From Halocynthiibacter sp. SDUM655004 (GTDB taxonomy: Bacteria > Pseudomonadota > Alphaproteobacteria > Rhodobacterales > Rhodobacteraceae), in contig NZ_JAPDUG010000001.1 of assembly GCF_026015885.1 (NCBI RefSeq), positions 310,001 to 374,000 of the forward strand: DNA of 64,000 bases. The letters run 5' to 3'. Made by a program: the position numbers and the translations under genes. Below the pieces are notes generated by a model. The model was not told where the DNA came from, made no database searches, and was given only the letters and a program-made list of their open reading frames with translations. Below, piece by piece: positions 54,356 through 63,001 of the stretch. The first letter of the stretch is position 1. Each line of letters begins with the position of its first letter.

Positions 54356-55350
54356 TTTACCCGCGCCACAACGTAATCCGCGATGTCTGAAAGCATGTCT
54401 CGGATCGGATCGTTGGGAAGTGCTTCAAGGGCGGATTTCGCTTTTGCGGCCCAGTTGAGTGCATCTGCTCGAGTTGCCTCTAGTGCGCCGTGCTTTGCCA
54501 GAAGATCGAGCGCGTGCTCAAGATCGCCGTCACGCTGATTACCTTTTTCAATCGTACGCTCCCAGAACGCACGCTCCTCGGAGTCTGCCTTGGCCACGGC
54601 TTTGATCACAGGAAGCGTTAGTTTGCGCTCGCGGAAATCATCGCCGATGTTTTTGCCTGTGGCGTCGCTGCCCCAGTAATCCAGCAAATCATCAACGATC
54701 TGGAAGCAAATGCCGAGTGAATCGCCATAATCAAACAGTGCTTTGGTTACGGGGTCCGGTGCGCCAGCAATAACACCGCCAACTTCGGTCGCCGCTGAAA
54801 AAAGCGCGGCGGTTTTGCCGCGCACGACCTGTAGGTAAATTGCCTCATCGGTACGCAAATCTTGCGCCGCGGTAAGCTGTAGCACTTCACCTTCTGCGAT
54901 GGTGGCCGAAGCGTTGGCGAGAATATCAAGAACCCGAAGACTCCCTGTTTCGACCATCAGCTGAAAGCTGCGGGAAAAGAGATAATCGCCGACGAGGATT
55001 GACGATTTATTGTCCCATAAGAGGTTCGCCGTAGGCCGCCCGCGCCGCTGTCCGCTTTCGTCAACGACATCGTCGTGCAAAAGGGTTGCTGTGTGGATGA
55101 ACTCAACCGTGGCCGCGAGGTGGATGTGATAGGGGCCGTCATAGCCGCAGATCCGTGCCGCAGCGAGCGTCAGCATCGGGCGAAGTCGCTTGCCTCCAGC
55201 TTCGACAAGATGCGCCGTTACCTCTGGGATACGTGGCGCGTGTTCTGATGCCATCCGAGTTCGGATGAGCGAATTTACTTGCGAAAGTTCTGTTGCCAGC
55301 GCGGCACTTAGCCGTTCATGCGGCTTAACTGTGGCCTCGTCCAATCCCAT
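54352..55350 (-). CDS. ispB: Long-chain polyprenyl diphosphate synthase
   Basis: A 332-residue trans-prenyltransferase with first Asp-rich motif LLHDDVVDESGQRRG and second DDLLDYWGSD. The likely product is the C50 side-chain precursor of ubiquinone. The start ATG is at 55350; a GTG one codon earlier is possible. It is divergent from the DUF2007 gene across 55 bases. Confidence 0.95.
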   Translation of the reverse strand: MGLDEATVKPHERLSAALATELSQVNSLIRTRMASEHAPRIPEVTAHLVEAGGKRLRPMLTLAAARICGYDGPYHIHLAATVEFIHTATLLHDDVVDESGQRRGRPTANLLWDNKSSILVGDYLFSRSFQLMVETGSLRVLDILANASATIAEGEVLQLTAAQDLRTDEAIYLQVVRGKTAALFSAATEVGGVIAGAPDPVTKALFDYGDSLGICFQIVDDLLDYWGSDATGKNIGDDFRERKLTLPVIKAVAKADSEERAFWERTIEKGNQRDGDLEHALDLLAKHGALEATRADALNWAAKAKSALEALPNDPIRDMLSDIADYVVARVN

Positions 55351-55405
55351 CACGCTCTCGTCATCCCCCTCGACAAATGGATGCTTTGGGTCTTACATCC
55401 CCGAT

Positions 55406-55624
55406 ATGAAAGAGCTTCTTAGAACAAACGATCCGACAGTCATTGCCTTCGCGCAGGCGCTCCTTCAAGGGGAGGGTATAGACTGCTTTGAAATGGACGT
55501 AAATATAAGCATCCTCGAAGGGTCCATTGGCATATTGCCGCGCCGCTTGATGGTGCGCGATCAGGATCATTTCCGCGCAAGTGCCGTGATCCGAGATAAC
55601 GAAATTCCGACCGGACAAGACTAA
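55406..55624 (+). CDS. DUF2007 small protein
   Basis: A 72-residue DUF2007-type protein (KELLRTNDPTVIAFAQALLQGEGIDCFEMDVN), start ATG at 55406; the longer reading frame runs antisense into ispB and is rejected. The fold is a small signal-transducing-like domain of unknown role. Its stop overlaps the trmN6-like start (TAATG). Confidence 0.85.
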   Translation: MKELLRTNDPTVIAFAQALLQGEGIDCFEMDVNISILEGSIGILPRRLMVRDQDHFRASAVIRDNEIPTGQD

Positions 55625-56379
55625 TGGGCTTTGCCTCTGTCACAAAAGATGCCTTCCTCGGCGGGAAGCTCCAGATTTTGCAACCCGAAGTGGGCTATCG
55701 CGCAGGGGCGGATCCGGTGCTTTTGGCCGCATCGGTTCCGGCGTCGAGTGGCGAAAGCGTCTTGGAGCTTGGGTGTGGTGTTGGTACCGCGCTTTTGTGT
55801 CTGGGTGCTCGGGTGAGCGGGCTTGACCTGACGGGCGTTGAGCTACAGGCGGACTACGCTGACCTTGCGCGCAAGAATGCCGAAGCAAACGGACATGTTG
55901 CAGAGATCGTTTGTGCTGACCTGCGCGCGATGCCACTCAGTGTGCGAGATCGGCAATTTCATCATGTAATCGCAAACCCTCCCTATTACGTTGAAAAGCG
56001 CCGCAAGAAATCTGGGGACGCGGGCAAGGAAACCGCATTTACAGAAGACGCGCCGCTTGGGCTTTGGATTGAAACAGCGGCCAAGCGGCTTCGGCCTAAA
56101 GGTGTGCTTTCGGTTGTTCAGGATGTGGAGCGCTTGCCCGAGTTGCTCGCCGAAACGCGGGAACATCTTGGGAGTATTGAAGTCTTACCTGTGACTGGTC
56201 GTGTTGGGCGCGGGGCGCATCGCGTATTGATGCGCGCGCGCAAAGGGGGCAGGGCAGAGTTCAAACTACATGCTCCGCTTCACCTTCATGAAGGGCGGGA
56301 TCACGTTAAGGATGCAGACAGTTACTTGCCAGAGATCAGAGCGATTCTCCGCGATGGGGCCGCGTTAAACTTTCCGTGA
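55624..56379 (+). CDS. trmN6: tRNA1(Val) adenine N6-methyltransferase-like protein
   Basis: A 251-residue class I methyltransferase. The SAM motif is VLELGCGVGTALLCLGARV and the N6-adenine motif IANPPYYVEKRRKKSGD (NPPY) is intact. The TrmN6/YfiC family methylates A37 of tRNA1(Val). It is translationally coupled to the DUF2007 gene. Confidence 0.9.
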   Translation: MGFASVTKDAFLGGKLQILQPEVGYRAGADPVLLAASVPASSGESVLELGCGVGTALLCLGARVSGLDLTGVELQADYADLARKNAEANGHVAEIVCADLRAMPLSVRDRQFHHVIANPPYYVEKRRKKSGDAGKETAFTEDAPLGLWIETAAKRLRPKGVLSVVQDVERLPELLAETREHLGSIEVLPVTGRVGRGAHRVLMRARKGGRAEFKLHAPLHLHEGRDHVKDADSYLPEIRAILRDGAALNFP

Positions 56380-56438
56380 ACTCCAGAAAATTAAGGGAAT
56401 TCCGAGGGTTCCGTTAGGGAAGCGAAAAATAGCGACAC

Positions 56439-56487
56439 TTGTAACGAGAAACGTGACAATTATGTAAAATTATGCTCCTCTAGGAGC
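56439..56487 (+). promoter_or_regulatory. Promoter and palindrome before the YdcH-like gene
   Basis: TTGTAA (56439-56444) and TATGTA (56461-56466), spacing 16, form a plausible promoter. The expected start point is followed by an inverted repeat GCTCCT (56474-56479) / AGGAGC (56482-56487). This could be a 5' stabilising hairpin or operator. Confidence 0.4.
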
Positions 56488-56517
56488 GTAGCATTTCAAC
56501 AAAAAAGGAGGACGACT

Positions 56518-56685
56518 ATGACCATGAGTTCGCATTTGCAGGAGCTCCGGAGGAAACACGAAAACCTCTCCCATGACGTCGAAGCCGCACAGCGCAGCCC
56601 CTCGACGGATGACCTTGTCGTTGCGGAACTGAAGAAGCAAAAACTCCGGTTGAAAGAAGAAATCAACAGGTTGTCCGCTCAATAG
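56518..56685 (+). CDS. YdcH/DUF465-like small protein
   Basis: A 55-residue helical hairpin protein (Met-Thr-Met-Ser-Ser-His-Leu-Gln start) with the typical EL-x-x-KHENLSHDVE and the charged LKKQKLRLKEEINRL. AAAGGAGG precedes the ATG. DUF465 proteins are small, abundant and of unknown function. Coding density and ribosome-binding site support translation. It is convergent with the EamA gene. Confidence 0.85.
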   Translation: MTMSSHLQELRRKHENLSHDVEAAQRSPSTDDLVVAELKKQKLRLKEEINRLSAQ

Positions 56686-56696
56686 CGAACCCAAAA

Positions 56697-57557
56697 CTAT
56701 GATTTTGCGCTGGCGCGTGCCGCCAGTGCAGCCCCGCCAGCGATCAGCGCAGATGCAAGCGCAAGCGACCAGCTTGGTGCAGCAATTCCAGCGAGAATAA
56801 GCGCCAGTGTCGACAGGATCGGGGCAGCGTAAGAGGCGACGCCAAGCAATTGGACGTCGCCTTTTTTCATGCCGATATCCCAAACGAAAAAAGCTATCCC
56901 AACAGGGCCAATTCCAAGTCCGATCAATGCGAGCCAAGTGAGGGGCGTTTCCGGCCAGATGGTTTCTTCGAAGGCAAGATGTGCAGTGAATGAAAGCGCA
57001 GAGGTCAGTAGGCAAAACACAGTGACAGAGGCCGTTGGCGTTGCGCTTAACCGCCGAGAAATCACGGAATAGCTCGCCCAGACCACAGCGCAACAAAGCG
57101 CAAGCGCGTAGCCGGTTAGATGCTCTGCTTCAAATCCTGTCCCGCCCCCAAGCAAAACCGCAGCGCCCGTAAAGCCAAGGGCGGCGCCGACCAGATGCAT
57201 CGCGCGCAAGTTTTCTCCTGGCAATAGCCCGCTAAACAAAACAATGAGTAGAGGCCAAAGGTAAGCGATTAACCCTGCTTCTGCTGGAGGGGCCATGCGC
57301 AATGCTGAAAAGTAAAGAAAGTGGTAACCAAACAGCCCAGCAGTGCCGAAAGCATAGATTTTCCAACTGATACCGCGCAGAGCCGAAAATTCGCCATTCA
57401 TCGCAATCCAGATCAACCCGAGCGCGCCACCAATCGCAAAGGCAACTGCATTGACTTGCAATGGAGGGAGCGGCGCTGTTCCGACGGTAAAAAGTGCCAG
57501 AAGCGCCCAAAGCAAAATGGCAATACTGCCGATTGCGGTTGCTGTAGCTTTGGTCAT
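56697..57557 (-). CDS. EamA/DMT-family transporter
   Basis: A 286-residue protein with about ten hydrophobic segments (two EamA repeats), a drug/metabolite exporter of unknown substrate. Its start overlaps the LysR stop (ATGA). The regulator is in the same operon, upstream. It is distinct from the transporter at 51677-52555. Confidence 0.92.
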   Translation of the reverse strand: MTKATATAIGSIAILLWALLALFTVGTAPLPPLQVNAVAFAIGGALGLIWIAMNGEFSALRGISWKIYAFGTAGLFGYHFLYFSALRMAPPAEAGLIAYLWPLLIVLFSGLLPGENLRAMHLVGAALGFTGAAVLLGGGTGFEAEHLTGYALALCCAVVWASYSVISRRLSATPTASVTVFCLLTSALSFTAHLAFEETIWPETPLTWLALIGLGIGPVGIAFFVWDIGMKKGDVQLLGVASYAAPILSTLALILAGIAAPSWSLALASALIAGGAALAARASAKS

Positions 57558-58498
57558 GTTGCGAGGTCTTCTTCGTCGATGAAGTCGTGTTTGTCTGAGA
57601 ATGGTTGCATTTCCTTAACCTCATTAAACAGCCAAGTCTCAAATCGTGCGAGATGGGGGCGTGTTTCCGCACCCAACGGGCAAATGTAGCGGTAACGGTG
57701 CTTCGTGCGAATTGCGAGCCGGAATGGCGCTACAAGATGGCCGTCACGAATGGCCTGTTCGGCAAGAGAGTAGCGTCCGAAAACCACACCTGATCCGGCA
57801 AGTGCAGCGGAGTGGGCGTGATCTGCATCGGCGAAGCGCGGGCCATTTTCTGGTGGGTCGGGCAAGCCCTGAGCGGCAAACCAGCTGCTCCATGCCAGGC
57901 CATCTTTGCGGAACGGATAAATATCTTGGTGCAGCAAAGTCGCGCCAAGTAAGTCGCGGGGTGTGCGATACTGTTCCGCAAGCGCGGGTGTCATCATCGG
58001 CGTAACCCACTCGTTGATTAGAGTGCGCGAGTAAACACCTTTGTCGCCGCCAGGGCCGAAACGAATAGCGGCATCAACATCGTCACGCGCGAGGTCCATC
58101 ATACGCAGCGTTGCAGAAAAACGGAGTTCGATATCCGGCTCCGCTTGCACAAAACCGTATAATCGCGGCGCGAGCCATTTTGTGGTGAACGCGGGGCCTG
58201 CTGTGATGATGAGTACACTATGGTCGGCCTGTCTGCGCGCTGTGCGCCAAGCGTGGTTCAGGTGGCTAAAGCCATCCGTAAGGCTCGGGGCAAGTGCGGC
58301 GCCTGCTTCTGTTAATTCAACGGCGCGATTAAGGCGCTTAAAAACTGGTGTGCCAAGATGAGCTTCCAGCGATTTGATCTGAAAGCTCAGGGCCGCAGGC
58401 GTGACGTGAAGCTCATCGGCGGCGCGTGCAAAGCTCATGTGGCGCGCAGCCGCTTCAAAGGCTCTTAGGGCTGTGAGTGGCGGGAGTGCGTCAGACAT
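57554..58498 (-). CDS. LysR-family regulator, GcvA-like
   Basis: A 314-residue LysR regulator, helix-turn-helix in ALRAFEAAARHMSFARAADELHVTPAALSFQIKSLE and a substrate-binding domain following. It most resembles GcvA-type proteins. It is coupled to an EamA transporter gene downstream and has a T-N11-A site just upstream of its start, consistent with autoregulation and control of the exporter. Effector unknown. Confidence 0.92.
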   Translation of the reverse strand: MSDALPPLTALRAFEAAARHMSFARAADELHVTPAALSFQIKSLEAHLGTPVFKRLNRAVELTEAGAALAPSLTDGFSHLNHAWRTARRQADHSVLIITAGPAFTTKWLAPRLYGFVQAEPDIELRFSATLRMMDLARDDVDAAIRFGPGGDKGVYSRTLINEWVTPMMTPALAEQYRTPRDLLGATLLHQDIYPFRKDGLAWSSWFAAQGLPDPPENGPRFADADHAHSAALAGSGVVFGRYSLAEQAIRDGHLVAPFRLAIRTKHRYRYICPLGAETRPHLARFETWLFNEVKEMQPFSDKHDFIDEEDLAT

Positions 58499-58504
58499 TT
58501 CAGA

Positions 58505-58517
58505 TAAGTAAAACTTA
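58505..58517. promoter_or_regulatory. LysR T-N11-A site
   Basis: An inverted repeat TAAGT-AAA-ACTTA exactly matches the T-N11-A pattern recognised by LysR proteins. It is seven bases upstream of the LysR start codon and about 90 bases from the divergent 47-residue gene. Confidence 0.5.
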
Positions 58518-58565
58518 ACTGAAGGTATGAAAAGTCTCGTTTGTCAGTTTTTTCAGGCCGACTAT

Positions 58566-58590
58566 GTTTGTTTGCAACAGGAAAACAAAC
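58566..58590 (+). promoter_or_regulatory. 5' leader hairpin of the 47-residue gene
   Basis: GTTTGTTT (58566-58573) pairs perfectly with AAACAAAC (58583-58590), loop of nine bases. The 3' arm is three bases before the AAAGGAG ribosome-binding site, so it may affect translation. Confidence 0.4.
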
Positions 58591-58604
58591 CCAAAGGAGA
58601 TGCC

Positions 58605-58748
58605 ATGTATATCGTGACCTCAGACCCGCATCACCGCGAGATCATTGAGAGAGCCCATGTCGAGCGCGCCAAAGCGTTTCGGAAATTCTTCGGGCTTCAG
58701 CGTTTTGCCGCTCGAACCGCCCAAAACGGCAAGGTCGTTACGGCATAA
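58605..58748 (+). CDS. 47-residue hypothetical protein
   Basis: A small, basic helical protein with start ATG at 58605 (AAAGGAG upstream). The sequence contains HREIIERAHVERAKAFRKFF, typical of small Rhodobacteraceae proteins of unknown function with an AHVERA...FRK pattern. No signal peptide or membrane segment. The shared terminator with phaB follows directly. Confidence 0.7.
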   Translation: MYIVTSDPHHREIIERAHVERAKAFRKFFGLQRFAARTAQNGKVVTA

Positions 58749-58751
58749 AAA

Positions 58752-58774
58752 AGGGGCCGGAGATTCCGGCCCCT
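58752..58774 (-). terminator. Terminator of phaB, possibly bidirectional
   Basis: A perfect 10-bp stem, AGGGGCCGGA (58752-58761) with TCCGGCCCCT (58765-58774), loop of three. In the minus direction it is followed by a T-run (58752-58747 reading as TTTTTT), so it terminates phaB. It also abuts the 47-residue gene stop (58748) on the plus strand. Confidence 0.88.
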
Positions 58775-58794
58775 CAGTCATACATCCAAGATGA

Positions 58795-59517
58795 TTAGGT
58801 AAAGTACTGGCCGCCGTTCGCGGAGATGGTCGAGCCGGTCACAAAGCCAGCGTCATCCGAAGCGAGGAAAACAACGCAACGCGCGATCTCGCTGGCTTCG
58901 CCCAAACGACCAACCGGAATCTGCGAGATGATTGCTTCGCGTACCTTTTCCGGAACGGCCATAACCATTTCAGTGGCGATATAACCGGGGCAAATGGCGT
59001 TAACCGTGATCCCCTTGAACGCACCTTCTTGCGCGAGTGCTTTGGTAAATCCAAGGTCGCCCGCTTTGGCGGCAGAATAGTTTGCCTGACCCATCTGGCC
59101 TTTTTGGCCGTTGATCGAGCTGATGTTGATGATCCGTCCAAATTTGCGGTCGCGCATGCCGTTCCAGAGCGGATGAGTCATGTTGAAGACGCCAGAGAGG
59201 TTTGTGTCGATCACTTCCTGCCACTGTTCGCGGGTCATTTTGTGGAACATGCCGTCGCGGGTGATGCCCGCGTTGTTCACCAGAATTTCGACCGGACCAA
59301 GATCGGCTTCGACCTTCGCAATGCCTTCAACGCAGGCGTCGTAATCAGCAACCGACCATTTGTATGTTTTGATACCGGTTTCTTCGGTGAACTTGGCCGC
59401 CGCTTCGTCGTTTCCGGCGTAATTGGCGGCAACGGTGTATCCGGCCTCTTTGAGTGCTACGGCAATAGCAGCGCCTATGCCTCTGCTTCCGCCTGTGACT
59501 AGTGCAACTCTCGACAT
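58795..59517 (-). CDS. phaB: Acetoacetyl-CoA reductase
   Basis: A 240-residue short-chain dehydrogenase of the PhaB type, NADPH-dependent, reducing acetoacetyl-CoA to (R)-3-hydroxybutyryl-CoA. The cofactor motif is TGGSRGIGAAIA; catalytic residues are in NISSINGQKGQMGQANYSAAKAG. It follows phaA by 70 bases with a strong hairpin between them. No phaC is in this window. Confidence 0.94.
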   Translation of the reverse strand: MSRVALVTGGSRGIGAAIAVALKEAGYTVAANYAGNDEAAAKFTEETGIKTYKWSVADYDACVEGIAKVEADLGPVEILVNNAGITRDGMFHKMTREQWQEVIDTNLSGVFNMTHPLWNGMRDRKFGRIINISSINGQKGQMGQANYSAAKAGDLGFTKALAQEGAFKGITVNAICPGYIATEMVMAVPEKVREAIISQIPVGRLGEASEIARCVVFLASDDAGFVTGSTISANGGQYFT

Positions 59518-59553
59518 GTGGTCTCCCTGAAATTTAATTTCTAATTTTTATGT

Positions 59554-59578
59554 AGGGGCGCAATTTAGTTGCGCCCCT
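59554..59578. other. Intercistronic hairpin between phaA and phaB
   Basis: A perfect 10-bp stem, AGGGGCGCAA (59554-59563) with TTGCGCCCCT (59569-59578), loop TTTAG. There is no T-run in the minus direction, so it is more likely an RNA-processing or differential-stability element than a terminator. Confidence 0.6.
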
Positions 59579-59587
59579 AATTCACTC

Positions 59588-60763
59588 TTAGTCGCGTTCG
59601 ACGCAAAGAGCAACGCCCATGCCGCCGCCAATACAAAGAGTCGCAAGGCCTTTCTTGGCGTCACGGCGCTTCATTTCGAACAACAAAGTGTTGAGAACAC
59701 GTGCGCCGGATGCGCCAATCGGGTGGCCAATTGCGATGGCGCCGCCATTGACGTTTACGATTGCGGGATCCCAGCCCATGTCTTTGTTAACGGCACAAGC
59801 TTGAGCGGCAAACGCCTCGTTAGCTTCAACAAGATCGAGGTCGCTCGCTTTCCAGCCTGCCTTTTCAAGCGCTTTGCGGCTGGCGTGCACCGGACCCATA
59901 CCCATGATCGATGGGTCAAGACCCGCGGTTGCGTAGCTTGCGATGCGGGCGAGTGGTTCGATGCCGCGCTTTTCGGCGTTTTCTGCGGTCATAAGCAATG
60001 CGCCAGCAGCGCCGTCGTTAAGGCCAGACGCGTTTGCGGCAGTAACCGTGCCTTCGCGATCAAATGCAGGACGCAGTTTTTGCATGGCTTCGATGGTCGC
60101 GCCGTGGCGGATGTATTCATCGGCGTCCACAGTGATCTCGCCTTTGCGTGTCTTGACGATGAACGGTACGATCTCGTCAACAAACTTGCCCGCTTTCTGT
60201 GCGGCTTCGGCTTTATTCTGGCTTGCGACGGCGAATTCGTCCTGCATTTCGCGTGTGATTTCCCACTGCTTGGCAACATTTTCCGCCGTCGTGCCCATGT
60301 GGTACCCGTTGAACGCATCCCAAAGACCGTCGCGGATCATGCTGTCGATAAACTTCATGTCGCCCATTTTCTGACCTGGACGCAGGTTCGCGACGTGAGG
60401 GGACAGAGACATGTTTTCCTGACCGCCAGCGGCGACGATATCTGCATCACCAAGAAGAATGTGTTGCGCCCCAAGTGCAACCGCGCGCAGACCAGAGCCG
60501 CAAACTTGGTTAAGGCCCCAAGCGGCCGCTTCTTTGGGGAGCCCGGCGTTGATGTGGGCTTGGCGAGCGGGGTTTTGACCCTGACCTGCCGTTAGGACCT
60601 GACCGAGAATTGTCTCGGAGACTTCGGCTTTGTCGATACCGGCACGTTCAACAAGTGCTGAGAGCACGGTCGCGCCGAGGTCATGAGCCGGGGTGTTTGC
60701 GAAAGATCCACTAAAGCTGCCAACTGCTGTTCGTGCTGCAGAGGCGATAACGACATTGGTCAT
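59588..60763 (-). CDS. phaA: Acetyl-CoA C-acetyltransferase
   Basis: A 391-residue thiolase condensing two acetyl-CoA. The nucleophilic Cys is in [10 protein letters not shown], the His in [13 protein letters not shown] and the second Cys in [11 protein letters not shown]. First gene of phaA-phaB. A terminator of the preceding EAL gene lies 29 bases upstream, so this gene has its own promoter. Confidence 0.95.
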   Translation of the reverse strand: MTNVVIASAARTAVGSFSGSFANTPAHDLGATVLSALVERAGIDKAEVSETILGQVLTAGQGQNPARQAHINAGLPKEAAAWGLNQVCGSGLRAVALGAQHILLGDADIVAAGGQENMSLSPHVANLRPGQKMGDMKFIDSMIRDGLWDAFNGYHMGTTAENVAKQWEITREMQDEFAVASQNKAEAAQKAGKFVDEIVPFIVKTRKGEITVDADEYIRHGATIEAMQKLRPAFDREGTVTAANASGLNDGAAGALLMTAENAEKRGIEPLARIASYATAGLDPSIMGMGPVHASRKALEKAGWKASDLDLVEANEAFAAQACAVNKDMGWDPAIVNVNGGAIAIGHPIGASGARVLNTLLFEMKRRDAKKGLATLCIGGGMGVALCVERD

Positions 60764-60791
60764 AAAACAGTCCTTTTCCGAATCTGAAAAA

Positions 60792-60823
60792 GGGACCTGC
60801 CGTATCGGAATCAGGCACGTCCC
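60792..60823 (-). terminator. Terminator of the EAL gene
   Basis: Stem GGGACCTGCC (60792-60801) with GGCACGTCCC (60814-60823), one mismatch, followed in the minus direction by TTTTTC. It is an intrinsic terminator for the EAL gene, placed before phaA. Confidence 0.82.
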
Positions 60824-60908
60824 GTTCCTTGGAGAGAATCCTATGGAAAATCCCCGTCTTACTCAATGGACAGGGTGTCTCAGGTTAACGCAAGGGAAAG
60901 GTGATAAA

Positions 60909-61748
60909 TTAGGCGATATTTTGCGATTCTGCCCGTTGCCAAGGCGGATTGATCGTAGGTGCGCCAAAATAGTAGCCCTGAAGGCAATTTACACCGATGG
61001 ATTGCAAGAAGGCCAAATCCTCTTTGTTCTCTATGCTTTCGGCAACTGTGAACATTTCGAAATGCTCGGCGATGGATACGAGCGCTTTGGTCATAACCTG
61101 ATTGTCGGAGTTGTTGGCGATGCCTCGGATGAACTGTCCGTCAATCTTGATGATGTCGAAGAAGAACTCTTTGAGGTAGCGGAAGGCAGTGTACCCCGCG
61201 CCGAAATCATCCAGCGCAAAGGCAATGCCGCGCGCTTGCAGGACATCCATGAAGGTGGTGACAAGCTCGGGCATGAGCATTGCCGAACTTTCTGTAATCT
61301 CAAGGATAAGACGTTCGCCGACAGTTGGATTTTCGTCTAGCCCCTGTTCGAGCGTTTTCATCCAGCGTTGATAACCAATCGAGCGCGCCGACATATTGAT
61401 CGATAAGCGTAAACCCGGTTCGGACGCCAAGGCTTTAAGACCCATTTCAAGCGCAAGGCAATCGATGATGCGGCCCAGCTCTGTGTTCTCGATAGTGCCG
61501 ATGAATTCATGGGCAGGAATAATGCGCCCAGTTTCGTCAAGAACGCGGACAAGCCCTTCGTAAAACGCAACTTTGCCAGGGTTGTTTGCTTGTACGACGG
61601 GTTGATAGGCGAGCACGGTTTGTTTGCGGTCAAGGGCACGGCGCACCATCGCAAGAATGTTCCGCTCTTGCTCTGCCATAGCTGCGGAAAACGGGCTATC
61701 CAGTCCGTCTTCGATATTGCGAATTGACCCTGACTCGTCTGAAATCAT
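60909..61748 (-). CDS. EAL-domain c-di-GMP phosphodiesterase
   Basis: A 279-residue stand-alone EAL protein without a sensor domain. The EAL box reads EGL (Glu64). Other catalytic residues are present: Asn118 (INMSA), Glu150 (LEITES), Asp180-Asp181 (ALDDFGAGY), Lys201 (IKIDGQF), Glu237 (VAESIEN) and Gln257 (CLQGYYFG). It is therefore probably active in c-di-GMP degradation. GGAGG precedes the ATG. Monocistronic with its own terminator. Confidence 0.92.
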   Translation of the reverse strand: MISDESGSIRNIEDGLDSPFSAAMAEQERNILAMVRRALDRKQTVLAYQPVVQANNPGKVAFYEGLVRVLDETGRIIPAHEFIGTIENTELGRIIDCLALEMGLKALASEPGLRLSINMSARSIGYQRWMKTLEQGLDENPTVGERLILEITESSAMLMPELVTTFMDVLQARGIAFALDDFGAGYTAFRYLKEFFFDIIKIDGQFIRGIANNSDNQVMTKALVSIAEHFEMFTVAESIENKEDLAFLQSIGVNCLQGYYFGAPTINPPWQRAESQNIA

Positions 61749-61853
61749 GTTTGCCTCCGTAGGGGAACGCTACTTTGGCATGCATTTCTTTAATAGCTGG
61801 TGAATGTTTTCATTTTGTTCTAGATTTTAATTGTTTCTGCAAGCGGGGGTGAA

Positions 61854-62429
61854 ATGACAAAGCGTTGCGATTGGGTCGGTTCCGAATACATCTACATTAC
61901 CTACCATGACGAGGAATGGGGGGTGCCCGTTTATGATAGCCGCGCTTTGTGGGAAAAGCTCATCCTTGATGGCTTTCAGGCGGGGTTAAGCTGGATCACG
62001 ATCCTCAAAAAGCGCGAGAATTTTCAAGAGGCTTTTCAAGGGTTTGATCCAAATGTGATCGCTCAGTGGGGTGCGCCTGAAGTAGAGCGCCTGTTACAGA
62101 ACGAAGGCATCATTCGTCATCGCGGCAAGATCGAAGCGACCATCTCCAACGCTCGCGTATGGCAGGAGATCGAGGCCGAGCAGGGGTTTTCCACCTACCT
62201 TTGGAATTACGTCGGCGGCACGCCAATTCAGAACAAATTTAACGAGATTTCCGAAGTCCCAGCATCTACGCCGCTCTCAGCCGAGATATCCAAAGACCTT
62301 AAGAAGCGCGGGTTCAAATTTTGCGGTCCGACAATTGTTTATGCGTTCATGCAAGCTGTTGGAATGGTCAATGATCATCTGACCGACTGCCCTTGCTACG
62401 AAAGAGTTCGCAAATCTGCCCAGACGTAA
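61854..62429 (+). CDS. tag: DNA-3-methyladenine glycosylase I
   Basis: A 191-residue Tag glycosylase that removes 3-methyladenine. The zinc ligands Cys5, His18, His175 and Cys179 are all conserved at the E. coli positions (RCDW, YHDEEWG, NDHLTDC). It is divergent from the EAL gene and abuts convergent tlpA. Confidence 0.95.
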   Translation: MTKRCDWVGSEYIYITYHDEEWGVPVYDSRALWEKLILDGFQAGLSWITILKKRENFQEAFQGFDPNVIAQWGAPEVERLLQNEGIIRHRGKIEATISNARVWQEIEAEQGFSTYLWNYVGGTPIQNKFNEISEVPASTPLSAEISKDLKKRGFKFCGPTIVYAFMQAVGMVNDHLTDCPCYERVRKSAQT

Positions 62430-62975
62430 TTATTCCGCGACCAGCGCGTTAAAGATTGCAAGGGCGCTTTCGGTATCCCATTCCGCGCCCCCTGTCAGCC
62501 GCGCGATCTCCTGACCGTTGCGATCAAGTACGACGGTGACTGGAAGACCCTCAACACCCATATCTTTGGCAAGTGCGCTTTTGGGATCGAGCAGGATCGG
62601 TAGTTCCTCTAACCCTTCTTCGGCAAAGAACTTTTCAATCATCGGAAGCCGGTTGCGGCCGGTTGCAATGGTGACAACCTCAAGATCACTGCGATCAAAG
62701 GCTTTCTGAAGGTGATCAAGGCTTGGCATTTCTACGCGGCATGGCGCGCACCATGTGGCCCAGAAATTCACAACGGCTATTTTCCCTTCATACTCAGCGA
62801 GCGTGTGTTCGCCATCGTCGGGGTCAAAGTAGATAGCTTGCGAAGCGGCGATGGGGGCGTCGTGGATTTGGAGCTTTTCCAACATACCTTCGCGCAGGTC
62901 CGCAATATTTGCCAAGGCAGCATTTGCGCTTAGGGCTGCGCCCGCGTATAGGGAAGCTAACCAAAGTAACCGCAT
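62430..62975 (-). CDS. tlpA: TlpA-type thiol:disulfide oxidoreductase
   Basis: A 181-residue periplasmic thioredoxin-like protein. The start at 62975 has GGAGGG upstream and gives an N-terminal hydrophobic signal ending near ANAALA. The active site is [10 protein letters not shown], Cys76 and Cys79. It probably maintains cysteines of cytochromes or oxidases in the reduced state. It is divergent from argH across 26 bases. Confidence 0.92.
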   Translation of the reverse strand: MRLLWLASLYAGAALSANAALANIADLREGMLEKLQIHDAPIAASQAIYFDPDDGEHTLAEYEGKIAVVNFWATWCAPCRVEMPSLDHLQKAFDRSDLEVVTIATGRNRLPMIEKFFAEEGLEELPILLDPKSALAKDMGVEGLPVTVVLDRNGQEIARLTGGAEWDTESALAIFNALVAE

Positions 62976-63001
62976 GTTTTCCCTCCAAAGGGCCAAGGAT
63001 T

